DNA of 31,872 nt. Source: Microthrixaceae bacterium. GTDB lineage: Bacteria > Actinomycetota > Acidimicrobiia > Acidimicrobiales > Iamiaceae. Under the pieces are notes generated by a model that saw only the letters and a list, made by a program, of their open reading frames with translations, was not told the origin of the DNA and made no database searches. The position numbers and the translations under genes are program-made. How positions within the stretch are numbered: the stretch's first letter is position 1; every line of letters begins with the position of its first letter. Location: the NCBI GenBank assembly GCA_016702505.1, contig JADJDU010000026.1, positions 1-31,872 of the forward strand, given 5' to 3'. Shown one piece after another: positions 6,772-14,007 of this stretch.

Positions 6772-7263
6772 TTGCCTTCTCCTTGTTGTTTGTTGTTGTT
6801 GTTGCTCATCGACCATTCGCTCCTGCTCCCATTCGTTGATCCGCAGCCGCACCAGCACCTCCACTGCGGCGTACTCGGCGGCGTGTTCGGGTGCTCGACG
6901 CTGCACCTCCGCCGCCAGGTCCTCGACCGTGCTGGCCGGGTCGCACCAGCAGCCGACCGCGATCCCATGGCCCGTGTCGGAGCGGAATACCGTGATGGTC
7001 TTATCCTCGGACCCGATCGGACCCACCGTCAGCACATGCCGGGGGTGCTTGACCCAGGCCGAGCCGCACACCCGGGCCGAGCCGTACACCCGGGCCGAGC
7101 CGGACACCCAGGCCGAGCCGGACACCCAGGCCGAGCCGGACCGGGCCGAGCCGGACACCTGAGCGTCCGGTCCGACGTAGGCGGTGTCATCGACATGGGC
7201 CGTGTCCTGCACCCAGCCGCCACCGTTCGGGTGACGATGCCACTCCGGACGTTCATCGCTCAT
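6463..7263 (-). CDS. Hexapeptide beta-helix protein fused in frame to a DUF6948-like domain
   Basis: ATG at 7263 overlaps the previous stop. Residues about 1-16 (MSDERPEWHRHPNGGG) are shared with the paralogue at 8083-8532. Next come hexapeptide-like repeats (VSGSAWVSGSARVYGSARV), expected to form a left-handed beta-helix, then a shared domain GPIGSEDKTITVFR... EVQRRAPEHAAEY. The paralogue ends here (EWEKR, stop), but this gene continues through a Gln-rich linker (MVDEQQQQQTT) into VSNVTIDGVEYAPV... RIWG-like sequence, which resembles phage DUF6948 proteins. The second part keeps its own start (GTG at 6771 with AAGGAG 7 bases upstream), so two products are likely. Roles are unknown. Confidence 0.7.
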   Translation of the reverse strand: MSDERPEWHRHPNGGGWVQDTAHVDDTAYVGPDAQVSGSARSGSAWVSGSAWVSGSARVYGSARVCGSAWVKHPRHVLTVGPIGSEDKTITVFRSDTGHGIAVGCWCDPASTVEDLAAEVQRRAPEHAAEYAAVEVLVRLRINEWEQERMVDEQQQQQTTRRRQVSNVTIDGVEYAPVRPVGGEVRIVIGQRGWVWVGYYRHENEVVTLTGARTIRRWGTSVGLGELAAGPLGETVLDPTGIVEIHELAVVATIHADAEAWSGHLG

Positions 7264-7427
7264 CGCTGTACCTCCTGCTCGTCGTCCATCGGGCCTCTCG
7301 TCGCCACGGCCACGACCTGGGCCACCAGCACCGCCACCACCAGCCCGGCCACGATCCACCAATCCCACGCCCCACGCCCAACGGCATCTACCGCGGCGAT
7401 CACCGGGCCGAGGATCAGGTCGGTCAT
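7260..7427 (-). CDS. 55-residue single-pass membrane protein
   Basis: ATG at 7427 overlaps the upstream stop by 4 bases and its own stop overlaps the next ATG. Residues about 20-42 (WDWWIVAGLVVAVLVAQVVAVA) form one transmembrane helix; the tail TRGPMDDEQEVQR is charged and probably cytoplasmic. Function unknown. Confidence 0.7.
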   Translation of the reverse strand: MTDLILGPVIAAVDAVGRGAWDWWIVAGLVVAVLVAQVVAVATRGPMDDEQEVQR

Positions 7428-8086
7428 CGGTCGCCGTCCTGTCGCAGCACCTCGACGGTGCCATCGGGGTCGACGGGTGAGTGCAGCTTCGTGCCACCCT
7501 CGACCACCCGCACCCACGGCCCCTCATCGTCGGAGCCGACCTCCACGAACGGGTCGCCAGCCAGGCCGAGGCGGTCCCTCGCTTCCCACCACGGCACCCG
7601 CTCCGTCTCCGGTTCGGGCACGGCCCGGGGATCACGCACCTCCACCCACACGGTGTCGGAGAAGGCGACCATCTGGTCGTTGTTCACCCACACGAGATCC
7701 GAGCGGCGCCGCACCTGCTCGCCGCGCACCTGCCCGGCCTGGGCGAGCCACGTCGGCACCCCGTCCTCATCGACCAGTCCGGACAGCACCGCACCCGGCC
7801 ACGGCGGGACGAGGGTGGCGTCCAGTTCGTCGGCCCAACTGCGGATGATTCGCTTGATTCCCGGGTCCTCGATGTAGCCGGAGTTGGCTATCCAGCGCAG
7901 CCGGTTGGCGGCGTCTCGCAGGACGCCATCCGGCCACGACGGGACGGGGGACGGGGCGGCGAAGCACGCCCACCGGACGACCGCCTCCAGCAGCTCCTCC
8001 AGCAGCTCCTCGATCAGTTCCCGGGACTCCGGGTGCGTCTCCGCGTGCCGACGGGCACGGGACACCAGGTCGTCGGTCTCGCTCAT
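7424..8086 (-). CDS. Hypothetical phage protein, 220 residues
   Basis: Start ATG 8086 overlaps the paralogue stop. The N-terminal third is helical and acidic with a repeated ELLEELLEAVV stretch, followed by DAANRLRWIANSGY and a region rich in Trp and Pro (LVPPWPGAVLSGLVDEDG). The C-terminal part contains short beta-strand-like runs ending VDPDGTVEVLRQDGDR. No motif of a known enzyme is visible. It lies between the two beta-helix paralogues, so it may belong to the same accessory set. Confidence 0.65.
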   Translation of the reverse strand: MSETDDLVSRARRHAETHPESRELIEELLEELLEAVVRWACFAAPSPVPSWPDGVLRDAANRLRWIANSGYIEDPGIKRIIRSWADELDATLVPPWPGAVLSGLVDEDGVPTWLAQAGQVRGEQVRRRSDLVWVNNDQMVAFSDTVWVEVRDPRAVPEPETERVPWWEARDRLGLAGDPFVEVGSDDEGPWVRVVEGGTKLHSPVDPDGTVEVLRQDGDR

Positions 8087-8532
8087 CGCTTCTCCCATTC
8101 AGCGATCCGCACACGACACAACGCCATCGCGGCCTCGTACTCATCCGCATGGTCCGGTGCTCGACGCTGCACCTCAGCGGTCAGGTCATCGAGGGTTGCC
8201 CCGTCCGGGTGCCAGCACCCGACACTCACCCAGTACCCCGTCTCAGCGCGGAACAGGGTCAGGGTCTGGTCCTCGGACCCGATCGGGCCGACGGTCAGGA
8301 CATGGCGGGACCCGGACACCTCAGCGTTCCCGCACACCCAAGCGTTCCCGAACACCTCAGCGGCCCCGGACACCTGAGCGGTCCCGGACACCCAAGCGGC
8401 CCCGAACACCCGAGCGGCCCGAACCCGGGCGAGCGTCGGTCCGACGAAGGCCGTCTCATCGACTGACGCCGTGTCCTCCACCCAGCCGCCACCATTCGGG
8501 TGGCGATGCCACCCCGGACGTTCATCGCTCAT
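8083..8532 (-). CDS. Hexapeptide-repeat (beta-helix-like) protein, paralogue of 6463-7263
   Basis: ATG at 8532 opens with MSDERPGWHRHPNGGGW, near-identical to its downstream paralogue. About eight hexads (VFGAAWVSGTAQVSGAAEV...) predict a short left-handed parallel beta-helix. The C-terminal domain GPIGSEDQTLTLFRAETGYW... LTAEVQRRAPDHADEY is also shared. This copy stops after EWEKR. Such repeat proteins are frequent in phage early regions and no activity is established; a binding scaffold is plausible. Confidence 0.75.
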   Translation of the reverse strand: MSDERPGWHRHPNGGGWVEDTASVDETAFVGPTLARVRAARVFGAAWVSGTAQVSGAAEVFGNAWVCGNAEVSGSRHVLTVGPIGSEDQTLTLFRAETGYWVSVGCWHPDGATLDDLTAEVQRRAPDHADEYEAAMALCRVRIAEWEKR

Positions 8533-8639
8533 CGCTCGTTCCTCTCTCGTCGTTCGGCCCGGTCCTCGACCACGGCGAGCACGTAGAAGCACACGGCCAG
8601 GATCAGCGGCAAGGCCAGCGGCCACGTCACGGCGTTCAC
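8529..8639 (-). CDS. 36-residue membrane microprotein
   Basis: GTG at 8639 overlaps the previous stop as GTGA. The hydrophobic run WPLALPLILAVCFYVLAVV is followed by a strongly charged tail (EDRAERRERNER). It is translationally coupled to the next gene through ATGA. Function unknown. Confidence 0.6.
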   Translation of the reverse strand: MNAVTWPLALPLILAVCFYVLAVVEDRAERRERNER

Positions 8640-9013
8640 GACGCCACCGCCATCGTCAGGGCCTCATGGCGGGCCCGTGTCCACTCGGGCACCCGGGCCA
8701 ACTGGCCGGGCGACAGAGACGGCAGCGCCGTCGGAACCTCCAGCAGGCGCAACGACGGGTCCCAGCGGCCACCACAGAACCGGGCGATGCGCTGGGCGGT
8801 CTGGCGCACCCGGTCGGACTTGCCGAGCCCGAACCGCTGCGCCAAGTCCAGGTCAGCCACCTCGACGGGCACGGCCTCGGCCCACATGGCCGGGAGCAGG
8901 CGCAGCAGTGCCACGGCCGTCGAGCCGACCACGGGCGTCCAGCACACCTCGACGTAGTCGGAGCGCAGCGGGTGGACGTTGCGGGCGGGAGCGGGCAGCG
9001 GGGTGAGGATCAC
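8636..9013 (-). CDS. Conserved phage protein with helix-turn-helix-like segment
   Basis: GTG at 9013 overlaps the RecT stop in a GTGA junction. The 125-residue product has an alpha/beta N-terminus (HPLRSDYVEVCWTPVVGS), then LDLAQRFGLGKSDRVRQTAQRIARF, which resembles a winged-helix reading head, and a helical end. Proteins of this shape sit near recombination genes in other actinophages. A DNA-binding role is inferred. Confidence 0.65.
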   Translation of the reverse strand: MILTPLPAPARNVHPLRSDYVEVCWTPVVGSTAVALLRLLPAMWAEAVPVEVADLDLAQRFGLGKSDRVRQTAQRIARFCGGRWDPSLRLLEVPTALPSLSPGQLARVPEWTRARHEALTMAVAS

Positions 9014-10186
9014 GACGCACCGCCCGTCGCCTTGCGCAGCTCCCATTCACCGTTGGAACGCAGGAACAGTGAGTGGGTGCCGGCCTTGATCGATTCGAGG
9101 GCGTCGAAGAGGGCGGTCCACTCGTCGCCGTCCATGTCCTTCGAGGAGCTGGTGCGCTGGCCGGTGACGGTCTGGATCAGGTGGCGGCGCAGCTCGTCAC
9201 GGTCCTCGTCGGGATCGGACGGCCACGCCTCGGCCACCATCGCCCACATCTTCTTGTTGCGGGCAGCAGGGTCCGGGGTCGCCGGGTTGTAGGCGTCGAT
9301 CGCTGCACCGATGGCGGCGGCCTGCTCGGCGGTCACGTTCCCCGACTTGAGCGGCGGGATGCCCTGGGCCTTCCACCACTCGCCAAGGTCCTGGCGGTCC
9401 TCCTGGGTCAGCCCGTCGATGCGGGTTTGGATGGCCGCAGGGTCGACGGTGGATTCCTCGACCACTTCGGCGTCCACGATGTCGCCATAGCCGTCCTCAC
9501 CGGGGAGTGGGGGCAGGTCGACCGGAGCGGCGACCGTGGTCGTGGGGGTGGCCTTGGCCGCGCCACCTTGCGGGCCGGGGCACTCTTGGCCTTGCGGGTG
9601 CTGGTCGCCTTCTCCGGTGGGGCCACGTCGTCGCGGGACTCGATCACCACGTCTGCGTCGGCCACCAGATCACCATCGGAGACCTCCTCGTGGGTGTAGG
9701 ACAGGCCTCCGAGAACGTCGGCAAAGTTGTCCCGGCATAGCTCGCCCGTGGCTCTAGCGGCCAGCATGGCGCGGGGTACTTGCGGTAGTTCTGGCCGCCG
9801 GATAGGCCAGCGGTCTTGGCGTCATCCATGGTCCAGGTGACCTTGGCGACGCGGTCTTCGGGCCAGTCCTTGCGGCGGCCACAGATGGTGACCTTGGTGC
9901 TGGTTTTGACCTCAAACCACAGGTCGTGGCCCGCCCGCTGGACGAGTGCCCTCATGAGTTTGGCGCTGATGCAGGGCTTGCCGTTGATCACCCCGATCTC
10001 AGCGAGTGCGGCCATTGGCCCGATGCCGAGCTCGTGGCCCTGGAGCATGGCGGCCATGACCGCTTCGGGCTTGCCGCGCAGCCCGGCCGGCGCGAAATCG
10101 CTGCGTGCGATCTGCTCGGCGAGGGACGCAGCCGACGGCACGATCGAGTACGTGGAGTCGTGTTCGTAGGGGGTGATGTCGCTCAC
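9010..10186 (-). CDS. recT: RecT single-strand annealing protein, split by two frameshifts
   Basis: RecT pairs complementary single strands produced by its partner exonuclease. The first piece (start GTG 10186, open to 9644) has the family core FAPAGLRGKPEAVMAAMLQG, ELGIGPMAALAEIGVINGKP and WTMDDAKTAGL. The second (9767-9408) continues MLAARATGELCRDNFADVL, the conserved C-terminal RecT motif. The third (9477-9010) is an acidic tail with SSSKDMDGDEWTAL. Adding one C to the CCCC at 9773-9776 and one base near 9556-9565 restores about 392 residues. Start and stop both fall on GTGA overlaps with the exonuclease and the next gene. Confidence 0.85.
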
Positions 10187-11043
10187 GCCGCACCGCCCAT
10201 GGCAACGTCGTCGGGGAGATGGCGTCGTGCTTGGCGGTGCGGTCCCGGTCCTTCTGGTCCGCCAGGAACCGGCCCACCTGCTGGACGTAGAGGAAGCTCC
10301 GGAACTGGGCAGGGCCGGCGTCGAAGGGGTAGAGGTCGAAGCCGTCGGCCCGGAGCCACAGCACGCCGCACCAGTCGACGGGCGGCATGGGCACGGTCTC
10401 GCCGTCGATCAGGGCGACATCCGCGTGGCGGTAGGCGGCGAGCTGTAGGGCCACCTCACCGAAGGGGCCGGACCGGTTGGTCTTGAGGTCGACGAGGCAT
10501 CGGCCGAGACCCGGGGAGGGTGGCGATCATGTCGAGCGTCCCGCAGTAGCCGTGCTTGGCCGACCCGACGACCACCTCGGTCAGGGCGTCGGTCGGGCGC
10601 CAGTCATCCAAGAAGGAGAGATAGGCGTCGACGTGGCCGGTGAGCGGTTCGGGGACCTCGACCTCTTCGCCGTGGGTGAGCAGCTCGGCCAGCCGGTGGA
10701 CCTCGGTGCCCTTGTTCCCGGCTTGGTCGCGGTCCTCCCAGTGGACGCCTTTGAGGATCTCGGCAACCTTGGTGCGCGACAGCTTGGCGGGCCACGGCTT
10801 CGACTTGGCCCGGGCGATCTCGGCGAGGTCGTCCACGAGCTGGTCGGCGGTGATGTGTTCGCCGTTCTGGTCGAGGCGGTCGGCGACGTACTCAGCGATG
10901 GTCTTTGCTGCCCACCCGATCAGGGCGGGCTTGGGTAGCCCGTCACCGATGATCGTGGTGACGCCGGGGAGCTTGTCGCCGTTGAGTCGGTAGCTGTGGT
11001 TGCGGCCGTGCTGGCGGCGCTCGAGGACGGGTAGCTCGGTCAT
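10183..11043 (-). CDS. RecB/Cas4-like PD-(D/E)XK exonuclease, frameshifted
   Basis: The partner exonuclease of RecT. The N-terminal piece (11043-10456) holds GNKGTEVHRLAELL (the His of motif I) and AKHGYCGTLDMIATLPG, in which Asp of GTLDM is the first metal ligand. The continuation, reached by removing one G at 10510-10512, reads LGRCLVDLKTNRSG, giving the catalytic D-L-K, then QLAAYRHADVALI, the conserved Gln-x3-Tyr. A second shift near 10217 would end it at LPDDVAMGGAA with stop at 10183, a GTGA overlap with RecT; otherwise it would run on to 9999. Length is about 286 residues, as usual for the family. Confidence 0.85.
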
Positions 11044-11204
11044 CGGCTCACCGCCTTGGTGCTGGCCCGACCGAGGGCGCTCATGGTCTGGTCGTGCCGG
11101 TCGATGCCTCGGTGCTGGTGCAGGGACTCACGGCAGCGGGCCAGCCAGTGGAGGCCTCGGGCCTGGTCGGCGGGCCTGATTGGTGACGTGATGGCCGCGG
11201 TCAT
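11040..11204 (-). CDS. 54-residue hypothetical protein
   Basis: ATG 11204 overlaps the upstream stop and the stop overlaps the exonuclease ATG, both as ATGA. The peptide is helical and rich in His, Arg and Gln (ARGLHWLARCRESLHQHRG). Tight coupling is its main support. Function unknown. Confidence 0.6.
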   Translation of the reverse strand: MTAAITSPIRPADQARGLHWLARCRESLHQHRGIDRHDQTMSALGRASTKAVSR

Positions 11205-11419
11205 GCGGGCAACCCAGCGACACGAGCAGCGGCCTGGTCGTGGGCCTCAGCGAGGATCTCCACGAGGCCATCGCCGTCGTAGCACACCAGCTCGATTGCA
11301 GCGCCAGGCAGGTCGAGTGTCAGGGTGATGGTGCCGTGACTGGTGCGAGGCCCGACGGTGATGACGGGAGGCGGATCGCCTGGCATCAGATCGACACGGA
11401 TGGTCGTTGATGGGGGCAT
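11201..11419 (-). CDS. 72-residue hypothetical protein
   Basis: ATG 11419 is preceded by TAGGAGC. The product alternates beta-strand-like runs (TTIRVDLMP, PPVITVGPR, GTITLTLDLP, AIELVCYDG) and ends in a helix. It is the first gene after the structured non-coding stretch, so that stretch may control it. Not recognised. Confidence 0.65.
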   Translation of the reverse strand: MPPSTTIRVDLMPGDPPPVITVGPRTSHGTITLTLDLPGAAIELVCYDGDGLVEILAEAHDQAAARVAGLPA

Positions 11420-11652
11420 CTATGCTCCTAGGTGGTTAGGTGGCCCACTCCGGCTTGCGAGGTCGTGGGGTGGGCCGCTTGTTTGTGTGGGTCGGTGGCC
11501 CGGGCTCGATGCGATCGAGCGGGCGGTCCAGAGGGGTTGACGGGCCCCGCCCCCGGCGCTACCGGGGGTCATCGCCCTTGGCCCGGGCCACCCGGCGAGG
11601 ACCGCGACCCAAGGGGGTCGGCCGCAGTCCTCGCCCGGCATCCCGGGCCGGG
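11420..11652. other. Structured non-coding region in the early operon
   Basis: No convincing gene lies in these 233 bases. Several hairpins are present: GCTCGAT/ATCGAGC at 11508-11525, CCCCCGG/CCGGGGG at about 11549-11568, and a long imperfect stem at about 11592-11640 whose arms contain CGGCGAGGACCGCGACCC and GGGTCGGCCGCAGTCCTCGC. Elsewhere in this operon genes overlap, so the gap is exceptional. It may hold a terminator or attenuator, or encode a small RNA. Confidence 0.55.
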
Positions 11653-11862
11653 TCAGGTGCGTCTCAGCCGCACCACGTCTCCGGTCAGGTGGTTGGCGCG
11701 GGCTTCGGCCTTGCGGCGACGGGCCCGCTCCGCCTCCAGGCCCTCGATGAGGGCGTCGACCTCGGCCTCGTAGGCGTCGAGCATCCGGGCCATCCACACC
11801 AGCTCCCGGGCGAGCAGCGCGATGAGGGCGACCAACATCGAGGCACAGGCGACGGCGATCAT
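11653..11862 (-). CDS. Membrane-anchored coiled-coil protein, 69 residues
   Basis: ATG 11862 overlaps the preceding stop. Residues 2-18 (IAVACASMLVALIALLA) are a membrane anchor; the rest (YEAEVDALIEGLEAERARRRKAEARA) is a charged helix likely to form a coiled coil. The layout resembles Rz-type spanins, but the gene lies in the early operon, so lysis is unlikely. Function unknown. Confidence 0.65.
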   Translation of the reverse strand: MIAVACASMLVALIALLARELVWMARMLDAYEAEVDALIEGLEAERARRRKAEARANHLTGDVVRLRRT

Positions 11863-11984
11863 CGGTCACCGTCCGGCACCAGGAACGCCACCGTGGTGGA
11901 GTCGATCGAGCGGAAGACCAGGCCCTCGCCGTGCACGCCGCTCAGCACCTTGGTGATCTCGGCCTCGGCGTCGGTGGCGGTCAC
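11859..11984 (-). CDS. 41-residue hypothetical protein
   Basis: GTG 11984 overlaps the previous stop and the stop overlaps the next ATG. The sequence VTATDAEAEITKVLSGVHGE continues into beta-like LVFRSIDSTTVAFLVPDG. Support comes from the double overlap; function is unknown. Confidence 0.55.
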   Translation of the reverse strand: MTATDAEAEITKVLSGVHGEGLVFRSIDSTTVAFLVPDGDR

Positions 11985-12208
11985 GAGGCGACCGCCTCGG
12001 TCTCGGCGGCGGTCTCGTCGGGGTCGGGGTACCAGGACCGCAGGGTCTCGTAGGTCACGTCGATGCGCTGGCCGGTGACCTCGTACAGGTCTCGGGCGAT
12101 CAGTCGCCAGGCCCGGGCCTCGGCCCGGCGGGACCTCACGAAGTCCTCCAGCGGCCCAGCGTCCCCGAGGACCAGGTCCGCCAGTTGGGCGGTGGGGGTG
12201 GATGCCAT
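11981..12208 (-). CDS. Small helix-turn-helix-like early protein
   Basis: This 75-residue protein is the first gene of the leftward early operon. Its core, AWRLIARDLYEVTGQRIDVTYETLRSWYPD, has the helix-turn-helix spacing of small phage regulators. ATG 12208 lies 6 bases downstream of a -10 box, so the mRNA is predicted to be leaderless. A Cro-like role or an early gene activator is possible, inferred from position opposite the divergent plus-strand cassette. Confidence 0.7.
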   Translation of the reverse strand: MASTPTAQLADLVLGDAGPLEDFVRSRRAEARAWRLIARDLYEVTGQRIDVTYETLRSWYPDPDETAAETEAVAS

Positions 12209-12214
12209 GTCGGC

Positions 12215-12243
12215 ACTATGCGTGCCGAAATCGCGCGAGTCAA
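12215..12243 (-). promoter_or_regulatory. Leftward early promoter, leaderless
   Basis: On the minus strand TTGACT (12243-12238) is separated by 17 bases from CATAGT (12220-12215), a good sigma70 pair. Only GCCGAC separates the -10 from the ATG at 12208, so transcription should start at or next to the start codon. Confidence 0.7.
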
Positions 12244-12500
12244 CCCCTAAACCGAATCTTCTTGTCAAACTTCTTGGCTGAGGGTTCGGTTGCCGCATGC
12301 GAACACCGGCTGCTGACCCGGCCCCGGACGCGCAGCGACCCCCGCCCGGGGGAGTGGGCGGCGTGGATGACCCGCTTGTGGTTCGACGGGCCGAAGGGTC
12401 CGGCGTGTGCGGATGTGGTGCGCCGGTTCGTGGCGGGTGAGATCGGGGATGACCGGCCCGACGACGACTAGGCCATTCGGCCCATTGTGAGTATTAGGTG
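12244..12500. other. Control region between divergent promoters
   Basis: AACCGAA at about 12250 and TTCGGTT at about 12286 form an inverted pair, and CTTCTTG is directly repeated at about 12259 and 12271. These could be operator half-sites. A short plus-strand frame (12367-12471) occupies the right half. TGAGTAT near 12488 mirrors ATACTCA at 12526, across the rightward promoter. Confidence 0.45.
12367..12471 (+). CDS. Possible 34-residue plus-strand peptide
   Basis: ATG 12367 gives MTRLWFDGPKGPACADVVRR then an acidic end; the frame is open further upstream and could start at a TTG near 12262. Composition looks protein-like but no ribosome-binding site is clear. It could be an arbitrary open frame. 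Confidence 0.3.
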   Translation: MTRLWFDGPKGPACADVVRRFVAGEIGDDRPDDD

Positions 12501-12530
12501 TTGACGGTCGGGGTAGGTATGGTGCATACT
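12501..12530 (+). promoter_or_regulatory. Rightward promoter, leaderless
   Basis: TTGACG (12501-12506), an 18-base spacer and CATACT (12525-12530), then CAGGAC and the ATG at 12537. The 6-base gap from -10 to ATG is the same as in the leftward promoter. GTATG/CATAC inverted arms overlap the -10, so a repressor could block it here. Confidence 0.65.
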
Positions 12531-12536
12531 CAGGAC

Positions 12537-12833
12537 ATGGAAAACACCAGCAACCCCACCACCACCACCACCTACACCGTGAAGATCTCGACCAGCCGAG
12601 ACAAGGACTTTGCCGCCATCGTCACCCTGATCAAGCGGATCGGCCTCAACGGCGGCACCGCCACCTTCGACCGGGGCCGGAAGGCGTGGACGGTCGAGGT
12701 GCCCACCTGCACCGATCAAGCACGGATCGACCGGTACGGCCAGGCAATGGCGGACCTGGCAGCCAATGCCCTCGGGGCCTCCGATCTCACCTTCTACGTC
12801 GCTGACCTGGCCATCACGGAGGTCGAGCGATGA
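12537..12833 (+). CDS. Plus-strand cassette protein, 98 residues
   Basis: First gene of the divergent cassette. The Thr-rich start (MENTSNPTTTTTYTVKI) is followed by an alpha/beta pattern (FAAIVTLIKRIGLNGGTATF... RKAWTVEVPTC). There is no recognised domain. ATG 12537 follows the -10 by 6 bases with no Shine-Dalgarno sequence, consistent with a leaderless message. It overlaps the next gene as ATGA, so the two proteins may work together. Confidence 0.7.
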   Translation: MENTSNPTTTTTYTVKISTSRDKDFAAIVTLIKRIGLNGGTATFDRGRKAWTVEVPTCTDQARIDRYGQAMADLAANALGASDLTFYVADLAITEVER

Positions 12834-13231
12834 TGGCCGGAGCGACCGGGCCGGCGGAATGGCGGTACTGCGCTACAGGCCATGGCGGTGAGCCCGACGG
12901 GACGCTGAGTGTGCATCGGTCCGCGGTCGACGCCTGGGAGGCTTGGGCCGATGAGCTGGACGAGCTCCGGGCGCGGCCCGGCCAGTCGAAGGCGTATCTG
13001 GCCCGGTGTGTGGTCGGGCCTGATGGGCGCCCGATGGACGAGGATCCGCGGGCACAGGCGGTGGCGGTGGGGGTCGCGGAGATAGCGGCGCTGCTCAGGG
13101 TGGAGGCCCAGACGGCGCGCAACTGGCGGACGCAGGGTGTGCTCCCTGAGCCGGACTGGACGGTCTCGGGTGGCCCTGCCTGGTCGTGGCCGAGGGTCGC
13201 GGCGTGGGCGATGCGGACCGGGCGACTCTGA
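12830..13231 (+). CDS. Helix-turn-helix DNA-binding protein (repressor or excisionase-like)
   Basis: The 133-residue product has a C-terminal MerR/excisionase-type helix-turn-helix: VAEIAALLRVEAQTARNWRT followed by QGVLPEPDWTVSGGPAWSWP and AWAMRTGRL, as in small actinobacterial DNA-binding proteins. The N-terminal half (VHRSAVDAWEAWADELDELR) is helical. Lying opposite the leftward early operon, it is a candidate switch protein. No integrase is present in the window, so lysogeny cannot be claimed. Confidence 0.75.
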   Translation: MMAGATGPAEWRYCATGHGGEPDGTLSVHRSAVDAWEAWADELDELRARPGQSKAYLARCVVGPDGRPMDEDPRAQAVAVGVAEIAALLRVEAQTARNWRTQGVLPEPDWTVSGGPAWSWPRVAAWAMRTGRL

Positions 13232-13242
13232 CCCCGGGCGCG

Positions 13243-13292
13243 ACAAAAGCCCCCCGCGCTCAACCCCTGATGGGGAGCACGGGGGCCTTTGC
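13243..13292. terminator. Bidirectional intrinsic terminator
   Basis: AAAAGCCCCCCGCGCT and AGCACGGGGGCCTTTG form a long stem with a nested CCCC-TGAT-GGGG loop, flanked by A and T tracts. It stands between the convergent plus-strand cassette and late operon. A second perfect hairpin, TCTGACCGGG/CCCGGTCAGA (about 13293-13321), follows and overlaps the late-operon stop. Confidence 0.75.
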
Positions 13293-13317
13293 GTCTGACC
13301 GGGAGGCGGGAACCCGG

Positions 13318-14007
13318 TCAGATCATGGGGACGATCACTGGCCAGTCGTTGCGCCGCCAATCGGTGTCTGGGACCTGCCAGCGGTCGATGACCTCGGGGG
13401 AGATGAGCGCCTCGAGCACCTCGGAGCAGGCAGGCCGGGGTCCGTCGATGGCCAGTGCCGACACCAGCTCGGGGACGGTCGCGCCTTTGCCCCACGATCC
13501 CCAGTCGAGGGCGATCAGCTCAGCGAGCACCCTGCCTGGCGTCATGCCGGGGGCGATGTCTGGGCCGCGGCGGGCCGTGTCGGTGTGTCGGGCGATGTCG
13601 TCCACCCGGCCAGCGATCGACGCGTCGACGGAGCGGATAGCGGTGTATTCGGTGCGGATCATCACGTCTAGTCCGGCCGACACGATGGCTATCTGGTTGC
13701 CGAGTCGTGCCATGGCGACCTCGGTGCGGTCCGCGACATCACGGAGCGATGAGCCGTCGTTGGTGCGCACCTCGTGTTCGACGCGCTCTAGTCGGTCGTG
13801 GAGTGGTGCGGTGTGCGGGTCGAGGATGGTGTCTATCCAGGTGGCGAGCGGTCGGGCGACGAGGTGCGCCCACAGCCAGCGGATCGGCCTAGAGATGAGC
13901 GGGAGTTTCGCCGCGGCTGCGATGGTGACGAGCGCTCCGGCAACAGCACCGACCGTTATCGCGGAGTCCCTCAGGGTGATGAGCCACGGGGCCACGTCTG
14001 CGATCAC
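13318..14007 (-). CDS. Membrane-anchored protein, possible holin-like lysis protein
   Basis: Last gene of the late operon. GTG 14007 overlaps the amidase stop. Residues about 5-30 (ITLRDSAITVGAVAGALVTIAAAA) and perhaps 36-55 are membrane segments, followed by a helix HDRLERVEHEVRTNDG that resembles the coiled coil of actinophage DUF2746-type holin-like proteins. The C-terminal half (TPGRVLAELIALDWGSWG...) is soluble. A role in lysis is inferred from position after the endolysin. Confidence 0.6.
   Translation of the reverse strand: MIADVAPWLITLRDSAITVGAVAGALVTIAAAAKLPLISRPIRWLWAHLVARPLATWIDTILDPHTAPLHDRLERVEHEVRTNDGSSLRDVADRTEVAMARLGNQIAIVSAGLDVMIRTEYTAIRSVDASIAGRVDDIARHTDTARRGPDIAPGMTPGRVLAELIALDWGSWGKGATVPELVSALAIDGPRPACSEVLEALISPEVIDRWQVPDTDWRRNDWPVIVPMI

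Noticed and set aside
6133..7848. 571-residue Arg/Ser-rich plus-strand frame
   Set aside because: It is open only because of the GCCGTN array and high GC; it lies opposite four coupled minus-strand genes and has no domain.
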